64,000 nucleotides of DNA from Sequoia sempervirens (GCA_007258455.2 VDFB02358134.1:208614407-208678406), one strand, 5' to 3'. Shown: positions 35,024-47,494, counted from the first letter of the stretch. Program-made: numbers and translations. Notes: generated by a model not told the origin, from the sequence alone.

Positions 35024-36375
35024 TGATAGAAAACTAGGATGTGAATACCCCAATCCAACTCAAAATGATCTGACTCAAACAAGGAAACAACCCTTCCAAC
35101 ACTATTCACTCAACTTTCACCAAACACACACCTTAACACTTGTAGCCCTCAAAAACTAACTTTTCCCAATATCTTTTAGAGAAGGTTATAAAAAGACCTT
35201 AAAAACATCTTCTAAGACACACTTCAAGTCCTATCGCCACCTGCCAAAATATCTTATAGGGTTTCTTTGAAAAAACATTGAAAACCAATAGGCTGCCCTA
35301 CCTTTTAGGCCACCAAATAGTCCTCTTTTACAAAGGGGGTACCTTCTAAACACCTATTTTCCACCCAATCTAAATTGTAAGTCACAACTTCTAATACAAA
35401 ACAACAAAATACACCTCATTCATCAATGCCATGACCACTATGATGTTGTACTCCAAAACCCTCAATTTACTTGCAAAACACAAGGGTTTATTGAAAGTAT
35501 TGACCACCAAGCTTACTAGACTTCTCCAAGGCCTCCAAAACTTCATAAATACCCTAAAAAAACTCAAGTAACCCTTACAAAGATAATACATTCAACATTA
35601 CATCAAAATCCCTCTTTAACATCCTTTTTTTACAAGGGAAACTCACTATCCAGCCCTAGGGAATCATCCCAAATCAACTAACTTAACTCCTATGCCTACC
35701 AAAACATGTGAACACCTAATTAATAATTATTAGGACCCATTCCATGAGTTATAGTGACCACATTGAGTGGAATGGGTCAATTCAACATTTTAGAAGACAA
35801 TCAACCCTAATTATAGGGTTAATAGGGAAACAACAGTAAAACAAAGAATTCTCTCCAAACTCAGTTTCAAGACCTCAAACCTATCAAAAATTGTATTTAA
35901 TTCATCCTTCTACACAACACAATGAGTTGAAAAGAACATACAGCCTGTACGAGGTTGTATAGTTTCAAGAAACTACAAAATTACTTAAATTTTGTAAAAA
36001 TAATGTTGCCTTTGATTTAGAAATTTCAATCCAATCTATTCCAACCACTTCTCAATCCTTTTTTATGATTCTTATACATATTCCATTCAAAAATACCCTA
36101 TAAAACTTATATAACTTCCCCTTTCAACTTCTATGACCATTCAACTTCCTAAAGTTGTATTTTTTCAATTTCTTGTTTGAAAACATTAACACTTTTTTGT
36201 AACTTTTGACTAAATGACATTAATGACTCAAAACCTCCCAATTACATAGACAATGGTCTCAGTAGACCTTATTTAACACTAATACACTTTATCTTATGCC
36301 AAAATTCTCCAACACGTCTACTTGACATATTGAACTACATGTGAAATCTTCGTGTGCTTGGGTGCACCTGCACCA
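35024..36375 (-). repeat. N2 3' LTR (left copy)
   Basis: The 1,352 bp LTR runs in plus-strand view from TGATAGAAAACTAGG to GCACCTGCACCA. The partner is 37809-39121, with many substitutions and a few short indels. No gene is encoded; the frame at 35391-35591 looks fortuitous. Confidence 0.88.
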
Positions 36376-37300
36376 CACTCCCTGCCAAAAGAAAGTCAAG
36401 TCCCTTGAATACTTTGTTGCACCATTTCTCTACTTGAACCTTCTTGTCCTCTTTCTCTCCACATGTTCTAGCACCTAGTAACCCCTTCCACCTAGTCAAG
36501 TATTGGAAAATTTCACCAATAGTGATCTTGAATTTGCTCATAACTTTCCATTATTTTTCCTTTGCAATTTGTCTTTTGACCTTTCTCTTGCCAAGAACTA
36601 ATGGTGTACTTACCTCTGTACCTGAATTTTTTTTTTACCTTTTTTCCATTGGATTTTCTTCTTCATCATTTCTACTACATGATTGAACTCACTCACTTGC
36701 TTTAACCAAACATCCACTTTCACTTCTCTTTCTATCTTCACATCTATTTTTAGATCCTCTCCTCTTGGAACCTCTATGCAATTAGACTTACAAAATTATG
36801 TCATGAAAAATTGTAACTGCCTTCCAACCTCCTATCCAATCAATGGAAAAATTACTTTTTCCACTATGACCTCTCTAGGCCATTCTTTCCTTTCCTCTGG
36901 AAACTTACTCTCACTTACCTCATACCTTCCTCTTATCAGGGTCTCTGCCACAAGGATTTTTGTATCATCTAATCCACAAACCTTTGCACTACCAGGTTCA
37001 CACACTTCTTGTCCCATCAATGGACAAAGAATCATCTCTTGTACACTCTCATCATGCTTTAATAACTTCTCTTGCTCCTTCACAAGGAGTTCTTCTTTGA
37101 TCTCTTCTACCTCGGCTTTCACCACCATCATCTTTGGTTCTTTCCTTTCTACCATTGCATCATTCTACAACACTATTGTCTTGACATCTTCCAGCCTTTA
37201 AGTTGCTTCAACATCTATCTCCCCTTCATCCTCTACTTGCAAAAATTCTTTCTTACCACTTTTATTACCATTGTTTCTTTATCCTATCCTTCTTCATTTT
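36335..37300 (-). pseudogene. N2 charged ORF, broken
   Basis: Open pieces at 37155-36832 and 36541-36335 with stops between them form the counterpart of the N1 long ORF. They are Glu/Lys/Val-rich (VVKAEVEEIKEELLVKEQ) and share a CPLMGQE phrase with the CYPLSGQE of N1. The last part, with WCNKVFKGLDFLLAGSVVQV, matches the end of the N1 ORF and crosses into the LTR at 36375. Function unknown. Confidence 0.55.
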
Positions 37301-37680
37301 CCATCAATAAAATATAATGTGAATGAAACCCCATCTTTCTTAATCTGATATGTATTTTTCCTTCCATCGTATAGGGAATACCTCTCATATTTCCATGGTA
37401 TCCATAACAAAAAATGACATACACTCATAGGTACTACATCACATAGAATCCTATCTCTATAGCGACCAATCTAAAATTCTACACATGCTTGCTCCTTAAC
37501 CAAAAAAGAATGTTCACCATTCAACCAAGAAACATAATAGGGATTCTCATGAGGAAACCTTTCCAAATTTAAATTGTCTACCATTTCTTGTTCTACCATG
37601 TTATCCAAACTACCTAAATCCACCATTACCTTACATACCTTGCCTTTACACTTGCATCTGGTCCTGAAAATTGCCTTCAT
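37301..37680 (-). pseudogene. N2 retropepsin-like fragment
   Basis: A 69-codon open part (37680-37471) has FRTRCKCKGKVCKVMVDLG, so the catalytic Asp is followed by Leu-Gly. After a TAG at about 37470 the frame continues with ILCDVVPMSVCHFL and a WKYERYSLYDGRKNTYQI stretch to about 37320. It is clearly the same domain as N1 7122-7586. It starts ~115 bases after the primer site, so no Gag precedes it. Confidence 0.75.
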
Positions 37681-37794
37681 AGCATCTCCTTCTCTTTGAT
37701 CAACTCTCTAGTTCCCTTTTCCATGTCCTTTCAATTTCCAACTATCTTCCTCTTCAAAATTTAACTCTTCACCTTCAAAGCTCTAATCCCTATA

Positions 37795-37806
37795 GCTTTG
37801 ATACAA
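37795..37806 (-). other. Primer binding site, N2
   Basis: On the minus strand TTGTATCAAAGC, two bases after the 5' LTR. It differs from TGGTATCAGAGC at two positions, in an otherwise equivalent place. Confidence 0.75.
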
Positions 37807-37808
37807 CT

Positions 37809-39121
37809 TGATAGCAAACCAAGATGTGAATACCCCAAAACAGCTCAAAATGATTAGACTCAAACAAGGAAACAACCCTTCCAACACTATTCACTCAACT
37901 TTCCCCAAACACACCCTAAGGCTTATAGCCCTCAAAAGCTGAATTTGACCAATATATTTTAGAGAAGGCCACACAGAGACCTTCAAAACAACTTCTAAGA
38001 CACACTTCAAGTCCTATCACCACCTACCAAAAGATCTTATAGGGTTTCTTTGAAAAACATTGAAAATCAATAGGCTATCCTACCTTTTAGGCCACCAAAT
38101 AGCCCTCTTTTACAAAGGGGATACCTTATAAACACCTAGTTTCCACCCAATCTCAATTGATAGTCACAATTTGTGATACTATGATGTTGTACTCCAAAAC
38201 CCTCAATTTACTTGCAAAACACAAGGGTTTATTGAAATTCTTGACCACCGAGCTTACCAAACTTCTCCAAGGTCTTCAAAACTTCATAAATACCCTACAC
38301 AAACTCAAATAACCCTTACAAAGATAGTTCATTCAACATTACATCAAAATCGCTCTTTAACATCCTTTTCTTATAAGGAAAACTCATTGACTAGCCCTAG
38401 GGCATCATCCCAAATCAGCTAACTTGAATCCTCTTCCTACCAAAATATGTGAAAACCTAATTCCTAATGATTGGGATGCATTCCATGAGTTACAGTGACC
38501 ATAGTGAGTGGAATGGGTCGATTCAGCATTTTAGAAGACAATCAACCCTAATTATAGGGTTAACAGGGCAACAATAGTAAAATGAAGAATTGTCCCCCCA
38601 AACTTAGTTTCAAGACCTCAAATCTATCAAAAATTGGATTTAATTCATTTCTCTACACAACACAGTGAGTTCCAAAGAAAATATAGCCTATACGGGGTCG
38701 TACAGTTTAAAGAAAGTACAAAATTATAGAAATTTTGCAGAAATAAATGTTTCCATTGATTTAGAAATTTCAATCCAATATATTTCAACCACTGCTTGAG
38801 CCTTTTTGAGGATTCTTATACATATTCCATTCAAAAAATACCCTAAAAAAATTCTATATTTAACCCTTTCTACTTCTATGACCATTGAACTTGCTAAAGT
38901 TGCATTTTTTCAATTTCTTGTTTGACAACATTTACACTTTTTTGTAACTTTTGACTAATTGACACTAATGACTCAAAAAACTTCCAATTACATAGAAAAT
39001 GGTCTCCTTAGACCTTATTGAACACTAATAGACCTTATCAAATTCCAAAAGGTTCCAACACCTCTACTTGACATATTGACCTACATTTGAAATCTTCATG
39101 TGCTTGGGTGCACTTGCACCA
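37809..39121 (-). repeat. N2 5' LTR (right copy)
   Basis: The 1,313 bp LTR begins TGATAGCAAACC in plus view and ends GCACCA, directly before the AGTCA duplication at 39122. It would carry the N2 promoter. Confidence 0.88.
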
Positions 39122-39126
39122 AGTCA

Positions 39127-40001
39127 CCTCTTGTGACAATATCATAATAGTCATCACTATCCAAGGGCCTAGTGCAAATTTTAGAGTCACCACACGACAT
39201 GGAAAAGTTACCATCCAAGGAGCTTCATCTCAACCTAGGGAACAACCTACATTTTTTATATCAAGCCCTAGTAACTATAGTCTCCTACAATAGCTAAAGA
39301 AGACCCCCGCACAGATACCTATTTTGGAAGTATTGAGGCTATCCCCTACACATAGGGAGATATTTGGAAATGATTTATGAACATCCTTCATCCTTGAGAA
39401 TATTGATACATAGCAGTTTCAAGCTATGGTAGGGAATATCACTACCCCTCATCTTCTTACCTTCTCGGAACAAGACCTACCAACACAACCATCTCACATT
39501 CGTGCTTTGCACCTTGAGGTGATTTTTCATGAGAACAAAGTTAAAATGTCTTAGTAGATGGGGGTGTTGATATAAATTTCACCCTTTGGTTGGTCAAAAA
39601 CTTGGGTTATTCAGAGGTTGCTATTGAAAAGACAAAGAGTACAACCATAAGGGCATATGACGATCACGAAAGAGTATTACAAGGCATTATCACGCTACCT
39701 ATCCAAGTGGGACCTGTCATTGCTGAGACCACATGCCAAGTGTTAAATCTTGATCTCCCAAATAATATCCTAGTTGGTTGACCATAGATTCATTTCATGC
39801 AAGTTGTAGCTTCCACCTATCACCAATGTATCAAGTTTTCTCTTGAGGATAAAGAAGTTACTATCCGTGGAGATCCTGAGCCTTTCTACTATTTCAAGAA
39901 CCTTGAGGCTAAGTTCTACTAGATCCCCCAAATACTTAAAAAATGAAGGACCTACATCCTCCTCACTTGTTGACCCATATTCCCTTGCATCTACTGATGA
40001 T
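39127..40001 (+). pseudogene. Element H: protease region
   Basis: H continues after N2 with a polar linker (ITIQGPSANFRVTTRHGK), then a protease. The active-site region reads VDGGVDIN at about 39555-39580 after a frame change. IQVGPVIAETTCQVLNLD and NNILVG-stop-PWIHFMQVVASTYHQC follow, the layout of Tat-like proteases. The stop at 39779 replaces the Arg of the GRPW box. The frame then runs through EGPTSSSLVDPYSLASTDDSS to the G2 insertion and is taken up at 58522. Confidence 0.75.
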
Positions 40002-40006
40002 TCTAG

Positions 40007-41225
40007 TTTATGGTCCCATTTTGGGGAGAATTTATGATTTAGCTGCTAAAGTTATCATCGAATTTGATGATTAAGTGTTGATACTTTTATGATATTTCCT
40101 CAAACTATAGATATTGGGCTTAATCTTATTTCTACAAACCTTTAATGATAATGGCATGTTATATGGACTATCTATATTACTTTTGCATGTGGTCAATGAA
40201 TGTTCTTTAAGGTGGTTATAGATATGCAATTATTGTGCATACTAACATTGCCATAAAAATATAATTTGAGGATGCTAAATTGAGGAAGACACCACTAGCT
40301 GGGAATGCACCATAATGTCCAGCAAGGGAATTGTCCAAAGGTCAAAGGAGGTTGAAAACAGGAGATTCCTCATGTAAACCAAATGCAACTGCCTTGTAGT
40401 GGTCATTATTGGTGTTGAGAAAATGTGCATGTTATTGTAGCACTAAATCTGCGGTTAGACATGCATGTTTGACCAAATTCGATTCATGCATAATTGTTGT
40501 CCCACTTTCTCTATTTTACCTAAATGGCGTCCTCCCAGTTCATGGAGTTGACTACCTTGTTTGGCTGGTAGTATAAATAAGGATTGGATGCTCCTTCTTT
40601 GAACATTGCATGATTTTTTATTGTACTTGCATTCTTGTGTTTTCAACAATACAAATATACTACTCTTTTGTACTCATGATTTATAGTGAATAAAATGAAG
40701 TTCTACGTTTGAGCATCTGAGATCTCATTAGTTTTAGAGGATAATTATCCAAGGGGGCTCACTTGGTGAGTAATTTTTCCTTTAGTTTAGTATTAGTTTG
40801 GTATTGCACTCCATTCAGTAATTAGGTAAGAATCTGGCACTGACTATTCCTGTAGCAACTAGAATTCCATTCTGTGATAGTTCCTACAACAAAAGCATAT
40901 AGAGTAGTGTATTGTTTATTTGCTTAGATTTTAATTTATATCATGCATTTTAGCTTGGTGTAGTTGATGATTGATGATTAGCATTTATGTTGTTCCTTTC
41001 TAAGCAATTTACTTTCAGCATTGTGTCTTTCTTAGTTGTAGAATGAAAATGGATACTTTGCGTTCCTAGTGCACATACTGTGTTGACCCATTTTAATTTC
41101 ATGTCCTTGGGTTGACAAGTTAAATGTACCTTCATGATGATTGAAATATCTATTCAGGTTAGATGTCAAATCTCTGAATCATGGTTGTAAAGGCCTAGTT
41201 GTTAATTCATTGTAGGAGGAAAACA
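40007..41225 (+). repeat. G2 5' LTR
   Basis: The LTR is about 1.22 kb, ending GGAGGAAAACA. It contains a TATA box (TATAAATAA, 40572-40580) and AATAAA at 40689-40694, ~110 bp apart, so the transcript start and poly(A) site lie near 40600-40720. Both signals are kept in the right LTR. It is longer than the 3' LTR through small indels. Confidence 0.87.
40572..40580 (+). promoter_or_regulatory. TATA box in G2 5' LTR
   Basis: TATAAATAAGG is conserved at 57935-57943 in the other LTR, and an AATAAA follows ~110 bp downstream in both. This is the likely Pol II promoter of G2. Confidence 0.7.
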
Positions 41226-41229
41226 TTTT

Positions 41230-41247
41230 TGGCCTCGTTGCTGGGGA
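41230..41247 (+). other. Primer binding site, G2
   Basis: TTGGCCTCGTTGCTGGGGA, a few bases after the 5' LTR, resembles the TGGCGCCGTTGCCGGGGA type used by Tat/Athila elements, with changes. The exact start is uncertain by one or two bases. Confidence 0.65.
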
Positions 41248-41402
41248 TGGTGTCAAACTAGAAAGTTCTTTGGAGTCATTGATAGTTTTCTTGCTATAGT
41301 ATTTCTAAAATGTATTCTTAGCATACCCCTCATTTAGGAAGTAATGACCCCCCTTATTCTTTACCAATTATTTATGTGAGTTTGCTAATAGTGAGTTGAT
41401 AT

Positions 41403-42494
41403 CGTGTGCATAGAGGAAGGAGAAGAGATGCTTATGGGAGATTCCTTCCTAACAATCCTAATCCATTCTAGGTAGAAGAGCTTCCAAATCTTCCAAGGAA
41501 TGAAGAAGAAGAAGATATAAACCTCTTTTATGATGCATTTATTGATCTAACCAATATTTAAGCTTCCACTGAAGACCAAAATCAATTTGAAAATCCCTTT
41601 GTTTGGGAAATCCATCCAATAGGCATGGGTGATGCAAATAGAAATAGACTTAACCAAATAGCTTTCCTTTTCCCCATTTCCCATTAGAATGAATTTGAAA
41701 ATCTCAAAAACATCCCTACTTCAGCCCTTCCTCAGTTTTATGGACTTGCTATAGAAGACCTTGATACCTTCTTGTTCGAGTTTGATATACTCTGCAAGAG
41801 TTATGACTATACCACTAATTCCCATAGGCTTAAGCTATTTCCTACCACTTTGGAAGAAGTTGCACTAAGATGGTTTATGAGCCTAGGAAAATATACTATG
41901 GAAACTTGGGAGGACATGAAGACAAAGTTCCTTGAGAAATACAAGGAATATTGCAAGGGCAGTGACACGAGAGGAGATGATATTTTTAGGATGCAGCAAA
42001 AGGAGGATGAGAGCCTGAAAGATTACATTTGAAGGTTTATGTTTTTCCTATAGAAATATCCACACCATACCCTCAGCAAAGAATCATACAAGCTACTTTT
42101 ATTAAGAGGAATCAATGAGATTTGCACAGAATCCTTGGACCTAATGGCAGGAGGAGATATCACCCAAGTTCCTTGAGAAGGCATCAAGAAAATATGCCAA
42201 AACTACTCTAGGGTAGATTCAAAGAAAGGGAGAGCTTACCAATCTTCTATGGGTAAGGCATCCACCAGTGGAGTCTTAAGAATGGAGTTCACACACTTGA
42301 TAGAAGACTTCAATGAAGAAATTATAAACAATATAGCTACTCAACTAGATACATTTCAGGCCAAGAAGAAGCAAGAGGAGGTAGAGGAAATGTTGGTAGA
42401 ATATTGCCCCCATTGCAGAAAAAAGGACTGCAAATGCAAGATGGTAGCTAATATTGAAAGCAAGAAAATTCCACATGAGTTCAAACCAATATAG
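41403..42494 (+). pseudogene. G2 Gag
   Basis: One frame from an Arg-rich head (HRGRRRDAYGRF) continues with an acidic stretch, then a retrotrans_gag core: LPQFYGLAIEDLDTFLFEFD, FPTTLEEVALRWFMSL, WEDMKTKFLEKY and EDESLKDYI. Stops (for example 41475, 42030 and 42051) interrupt it. The C-terminal Cys cluster at about 42400-42440 is CPHCRKKDCKC, Cys-X2-Cys-X4-Cys-X-Cys with no His, so not a standard CCHC knuckle. After a stop at 42492 the same frame continues into a Pro/Tyr/Asn-rich linker. Confidence 0.83.
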
Positions 42495-43418
42495 ATTGAA
42501 GAAGATCAAGTCTACTATGTTGTTGAATAGAATCCTTGGGCTCCATGACAAGGTATGCCACTGGATCCACTATCTTATGTTGGGCCATATTTCAATTCCT
42601 ATTTATCTGGTAACTAATGGCAGGCCCCATATCCATCTAGCTATGGAGTATATCTGCCAAAGCCTTGGGGTAACCCTCCAAACGCTTGTCCCAATCATCA
42701 AAAATCTCCACCCTAGTGGGAGAAACCTTAAGGGAATTAGCAGTAATATCAAGGGAATTGGCAGCCACCTCCAAGAAATTGGAAACAAACAAATCAATGG
42801 AGGGGAGGACACCAATGACCAACCTAGAAAATCGGTTACATGTAACCACCTTCTTAGCCCCAATAACCTGCTATATTTCCTTCACCTACTAATTCAAGCT
42901 CAAATCCACCTAAACCTACCCATCTACCAGCTCAGCCCACACATAATCAAAATAACAAACCACAGTAGTAGCCCACATACTTTGTTGATTCAAATCAATT
43001 CTCTACATATGTTGTGAGTGTAAGTGACATCCACTTACATTTAGGAACTACTTTACTAGCCCCTTCCAAGCCCATTATCATTGAGCTTCCTATGGAAGAG
43101 GAAGAGGAGCCTCTGAATGATCTCATTCAACCAAGTGCACCTAAAAATCCTAAACCACTCCCAACCAAGCAGACTGATGAAGAACCAACATTTCCTTAGA
43201 TATTGGAAGTTTCCAAGAAGAAGGAAGAAAAAGAGGAAAAAAATTTGACATCCTGAATCAGCTGAAGCATATGTGTGTTTAGATCCCTCTATTTCAGGCC
43301 ATAAAGGATGTGCCAATCTATGGAAAGGAAATCAAGGAAGCATACCTCAAGAAGCCAAGAAGGAAGAAGAAAGACACCACTACAGTTCATGTGGTGGGAC
43401 ACCTAGCTAACATCATGT
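42495..43418 (+). pseudogene. G2 Gag-protease linker
   Basis: In the Gag frame: a Pro/Tyr/Trp-rich region (WAPxQGMPLDPLSYVGPYF), then Gln/Asn-rich sequence, then an acidic and Pro-rich part (IIELPMEEEEEPLNDL). Stops are numerous. Such low-complexity linkers are usual in this group and carry no known enzyme. Confidence 0.6.
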
Positions 43419-43780
43419 TTGGAAAAATTGACTATCCCTAAGTACAATGACCTAGGTAGTCCTATGGTAGCAATTGCTATAACTAAGATTCAAATAAAGA
43501 ATGCTCTAATTGATTTAGGGGTAGCAATAAATGTAATGACCAAGGAAATCCTACAACAACTAAACATTGCAAGCATGAGATCTACTCCTACTATCTTGCA
43601 GCTTGTTGATAGTTCTACTATTAAGTGTGATGGTATAGTGGACGATCTTGTAGTGATTCTAGACTCTTGGGACTACCCAGTATACTTCACTATTCTTTCT
43701 CCTAAAGCTACACTAGGTGGGTATCCCATTATTCTTGGAAGGCCATGGTTAGAACTATAGATACACATATTGGATGCTGG
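43419..43780 (+). pseudogene. G2 protease
   Basis: This aspartic protease has its active site as LIDLGVAINVM at about 43510-43540 (DLG type), a flap region around LVDSSTIKCDGIVDD and the C-terminal PIILGRPWLEL, ending at a TAG at 43758. It is in the same frame as Gag. Catalytic residues are kept. Confidence 0.82.
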
Positions 43781-44221
43781 ATAGGTAAAATTACCATTTA
43801 TGATGAGAATATTACCAAAAAAATTGTTCTTTATCCTCCTGCTCAGCCATCTCATGACGAGGATAATCTCATGTGGCCACATGTTGGTGAAGAGGCCGAG
43901 GAAGTTAATTCTATGGTGAAACTCATGATGTTAGGTAGATGCTCCATGTAGCTTCAAGACGAAGATGAAGTATTGGTTAACATTATTCAGAATCATTGTG
44001 AAGTAGAAGTAGCATCATCTTCTCATTTTGTTGTTCCAATCAAGACAGTTTTGCCTGCTCTTCCTATAGACATTCTTTCTGCAACCACTCTTCCAGCAGC
44101 CACTTTTTCTACAGATGGATTTCATGCAGCAACAGGTATATCCCCTACATTGCTTCCATATGAACTCAAGGTACCATGTGTTAATGAAGAATGTATGATA
44201 GAGTCAACTATACAAATGTAG
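43781..44221 (+). other. G2 protease-RT connector
   Basis: Open pieces in two frames (43745-43951 and 43973-44221) carry no domain I recognise. The second has Ser/Pro/Leu-rich sequence ahead of RT. The reading frame changes somewhere here. Confidence 0.5.
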
Positions 44222-45560
44222 GTGTCAAAAGGAAACTACTTGAATGTTAACAACAAACTGAGTGAAGAAAAACATTTTTCATTAGAAATCTTATTGAGGA
44301 CCCACCAACATGCATTTGCATGGGATTATCATGATATGAAGGGATTGGACACTAAAATTTGTACACACAGAATTTACATCAGAGATGATTGTACCCTAGT
44401 GAGGCAGCCACAAAGAAGAATTAACCCTGCACTGAGAGAGATTATAAAAGGGGATCTACAAACATTGCTAGATGCAGGATTTATCTAACCCATTTTGGAT
44501 AGCCAGTGGGTGTCTCCATTGGTGATTATTCCCAAGAAAGGAGGGAAATGGAAACTTTGTGTTGATTATATGGAACTTAATGCAACCACCAAAAAAGACC
44601 ATTTCCCCTTACCCTTTGTAGATCAAGTTTTGGACACACTTGTAGGAAAGAAATATTTTTCTTTTCTAGATGGATTCAACAGCTAGAACCAGATCCAAAT
44701 TGCACTAGAGGACCAGAAGAAGACCACTTTTACCTAGCCATGGGGGACCTATGCTTACTTAGTACTCCCATTTGGCTTATGCAATGTGCCTGCAAGTTTT
44801 TAGAGGGCATTCATTAGCATATTTTCAGACATTTCTCATGATTGCATGAAAATTTATATGGATGATTTCACTACCTATGGTTCCGATTTCAATGAAGCAT
44901 TGGAGAATCTTAGGAAATTCCTCTAGAGAAGTGAAGACCAAAACGTGTCCTTAAATAGTGAAAAGTGCTTCATGATGATAAAGGAAGGTGTAGTCCTTGT
45001 CCACTACATCTCCCACAAAGGAATTCAAGTAGATCCTACAAAGATTGACGTGATCACCATTGTTAGGATGTTAGAAGCTTCTTAGGACATGCATGATATT
45101 ATAGGCATTTCATCAAGGATTTCAACAAAATAGCAGCACCATTGTATACTCATCTCACTAAAGATGTTTAATTCCAATGGACTAAAACTTGTAACAAGGC
45201 ATTTTTTGACTTGAAGGCAACCTTGACTAATGCTCCTGTACTCAAGAACCTAATTGGGAGATTCATTTACACATCCATACTGATGCATCAGATTATGCCA
45301 TAGGAACAGTCTTAGGACAAAAAGGAGTTATTCAAAATGCCATTTATTTTGTCAAAAATAATTTACAAGGAGTTGAATTCAACTATACAATGATAGAGAA
45401 AGAAATTTTGGCAGTAAGCTATGCTCTGAACAAATTTAGGCATTACATAAAAAGTTGCCAAATATTTATGCACACTAATCATGCAGCCATTAGGTATCTC
45501 ATGAATAAGCCTCTGATCTCTGGTAGGTTGGCATGATGGTTATTGCTGATGTAGGAGTTT
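44222..45560 (+). pseudogene. G2 reverse transcriptase and RNase H
   Basis: RT begins with HAFAWDYHDMKGLD and proceeds through WVSPLVIIPKKGGKWKLC, FPLPFVDQVL, FSFLDGFNS, LPFGLCNVPASF and the catalytic YMDD at 44855-44866. GHIS-like HYISHKGIQVDP follows. Stops at 44486, 44684, 44737 and 44803 replace Trp, Gln or Tyr codons. RNase H follows after a frame change at about 45240: HTDASDYAIGTVLGQ, IEKEILAVSYALNKFRHY and HTNHAAIRYLM (Asn for the usual Asp). The domain order is standard; no second RNase H was seen. Confidence 0.85.
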
Positions 45561-45572
45561 GACATAACCATT

Positions 45573-45889
45573 GTGGATAAACTAGGAAAAGCCATTGTTT
45601 TTACTTATTTTCTTTCAAGGCTAACTACATTAGGGGATAATCAAGCTATGGATGACTATTTTCTTGATGAGCATCTATTCTCTATCAGTGTACAAAAACC
45701 TTGGTATGCTGACATAGCTAATTATCTAGTCACAGGTAAATTTCCTCCTCACTTCTCTCCGAAAGAGAGAACGAAACTCATTGAAAAATATTTTTCTTTC
45801 TCATGGATTATTGGATGTTTTTTTTACACTGGACTTAAAGACCATGTCATGAGGAGATGTGTGAGAGAAGATGACACATATGAATTTTT
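45573..45889 (+). pseudogene. G2 integrase, N-terminal part
   Basis: An open frame covers the linker after RNase H (WYADIANYLVTGKFPPHFSP) and the start of integrase up to RRCVREDDTYEF. C1 interrupts here. The His-containing motif of the zinc-binding region continues at 53057. Confidence 0.8.
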
Positions 45890-47377
45890 TGTTAGAAATT
45901 TGTGCCTCAATCCCACAGGCTGAAACCTCTGAAAGGAAAAGTCGGTGTGACATCTTTTGTGTCTAGCCGACTAGCAGTTGAAACCTTGTTGAAATCATTC
46001 AAGTCGCTGTGACCTTGCTTTTGTCTCACCGAAGGAGCCTATCACTGTGACATTTTGTTCGATATAACCTCTCACTACCCATGGAGACCTCTTGTTGATT
46101 GTAGGCATTTATCAGATATTGGGGAGAGTCTTGGATGTTCGCTATGAGCTCTCGGTGATATGACTGTCTCACCAACATTTTCTGTTGAAGTCTTCGGGAG
46201 AGTCTAGGGTGCTCGGTAAGAAGTCTTACTGATATCGATGTCTCGCCTACAATGTTCAGTTTGAATTCTTTAAGGAAATTCTTGGAGTTTGGTATGTCTT
46301 ATATCAGTAAGGAATGTCTCACTAACAGTGTACACTTGAGGTAGCACAAAAGATCTCACTGTGAGGTCTTAACGATGGAAAGAAATCTTGCCGACTATTT
46401 GGTATGACTTGAGGCTTCAGAGTAACATAAAGAACTTGATAGGATGTCTCGGCGAAAGATTATTGTCTTGCCAATGTGAATACTCATGTCTATGTGACTT
46501 ATGGACCTCGGTATGACGTCCTGGCAAAAGCGATGGGTCTTGCTAACTGGTGGATGATTCAGAACAACATGAAGACTCGGTGGGAGGTCTTAGCGAGAGT
46601 GAAATGTTTTGCCGATGGTATGAAATTTTGATGTGACTTTGAATATCAATATGTGGTCTCACCGAAGAGTGATAGTATTATCGAAAGGAAAAACTGAAGT
46701 CGATGCAACTTGTGAGCTCGGTAAAACATCTTTCCAATACGATGAACTCTTGGCGATATCAAATGCTAACTGTGTTGGCATCAGGGAGACATGGTCAGTG
46801 TTTCACTGATATGCCAACAACTTGATTTACTTTTGACTATTTGACCATCCTATGTGGAGTCTCATGGACCAATCAGAGAAGCTGAATGGGAACCATTGGA
46901 AGATAGTTCATTGTGGTAGTTCTAAGAGGAAGCTTGATAGACAAGGAACGACATGAATATAGTTTGTAGTTGCAGATGCTCTATGGTTCAGTTGGTTCGA
47001 AGAAAAATTGTGTGAACAATTTGAATTGGATCAGAGTGATTTCTATTTTGTAAAGATTGTAACTTGAAGGTTCATGTACAAGATTGGTCATTGTGAAAGT
47101 TGTTGTAATCTGGCATCAAAAAGATAAGTCATAACTCTATATGTAATTATTTGTTACTGTAATACAAAGTGACTTCTCTTGGTGTTGTGGGTTTTTCTCC
47201 TGTAAGGGTTTTGTCATGTAAATCTAGTGTTCATCTGTATTTGTCTAATTCTCTGTTTCTGCTATTTATTTCAAAGTGCATCATAGTTGAACTATAATTG
47301 AAAATTACGGTATCTCTGCATTCTTCCCTGAGGTTTTGACGTTAGGAGAGTTGCTTCCGTATCTAGCTTTCCTTACA
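45890..47377 (+). repeat. C1 5' LTR
   Basis: Its first ~900 bp hold at least 15 variants of TCTCACCGA and its reverse complement (for example near 46050, 46160, 46230, 46450 and 46655). The last ~250 bp are T-rich and end just before the primer site. No gene inside. Confidence 0.93.
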
Positions 47378-47379
47378 GG

Positions 47380-47391
47380 TGGTATCAAAGC
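47380..47391 (+). other. Primer binding site, C1
   Basis: TGGTATCAAAGC, two bases after the LTR, is the usual copia form of the initiator Met tRNA complement. Confidence 0.9.
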
Positions 47392-47494
47392 CTGGCCAGT
47401 TGTGTTATCCTTGTGGGTACATTGGGTTTTTTTATGTCATTTCTATTTAGTGGGAGTCTTGTAGAAGTTTTTCAATTTCTAATTACAGATTGAG

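Larger units (their letters stand above)
35024..39121 (-). mobile_element. N2: second protease-only LTR element
   Basis: LTRs at 35024-36375 and 37809-39121 bracket a 1.43 kb interior, with a perfect AGTCA duplication. The minus-strand order is LTR, primer site, retropepsin-like fragment, broken charged ORF, polypurine-like site, LTR, just as in N1. The LTR 5' end (TGGTGCAGGTGCACC) is close to N1 (TGGTGCAGGGGCACC). Several LTR blocks are alike, for example the CATTCCA...TGAGTTA...GTGGAATG segment and the CATGTGAAATCTTC-side end. Most LTR sequence differs, so N1 and N2 are separate families of one type. N2 is older and more broken, lies in element H and has no RT or integrase. Confidence 0.88.

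Noticed and set aside
42603..42863. Trp/Leu-rich minus-strand ORFs
   Set aside because: Antisense of the Pro/Tyr-rich G2 linker.
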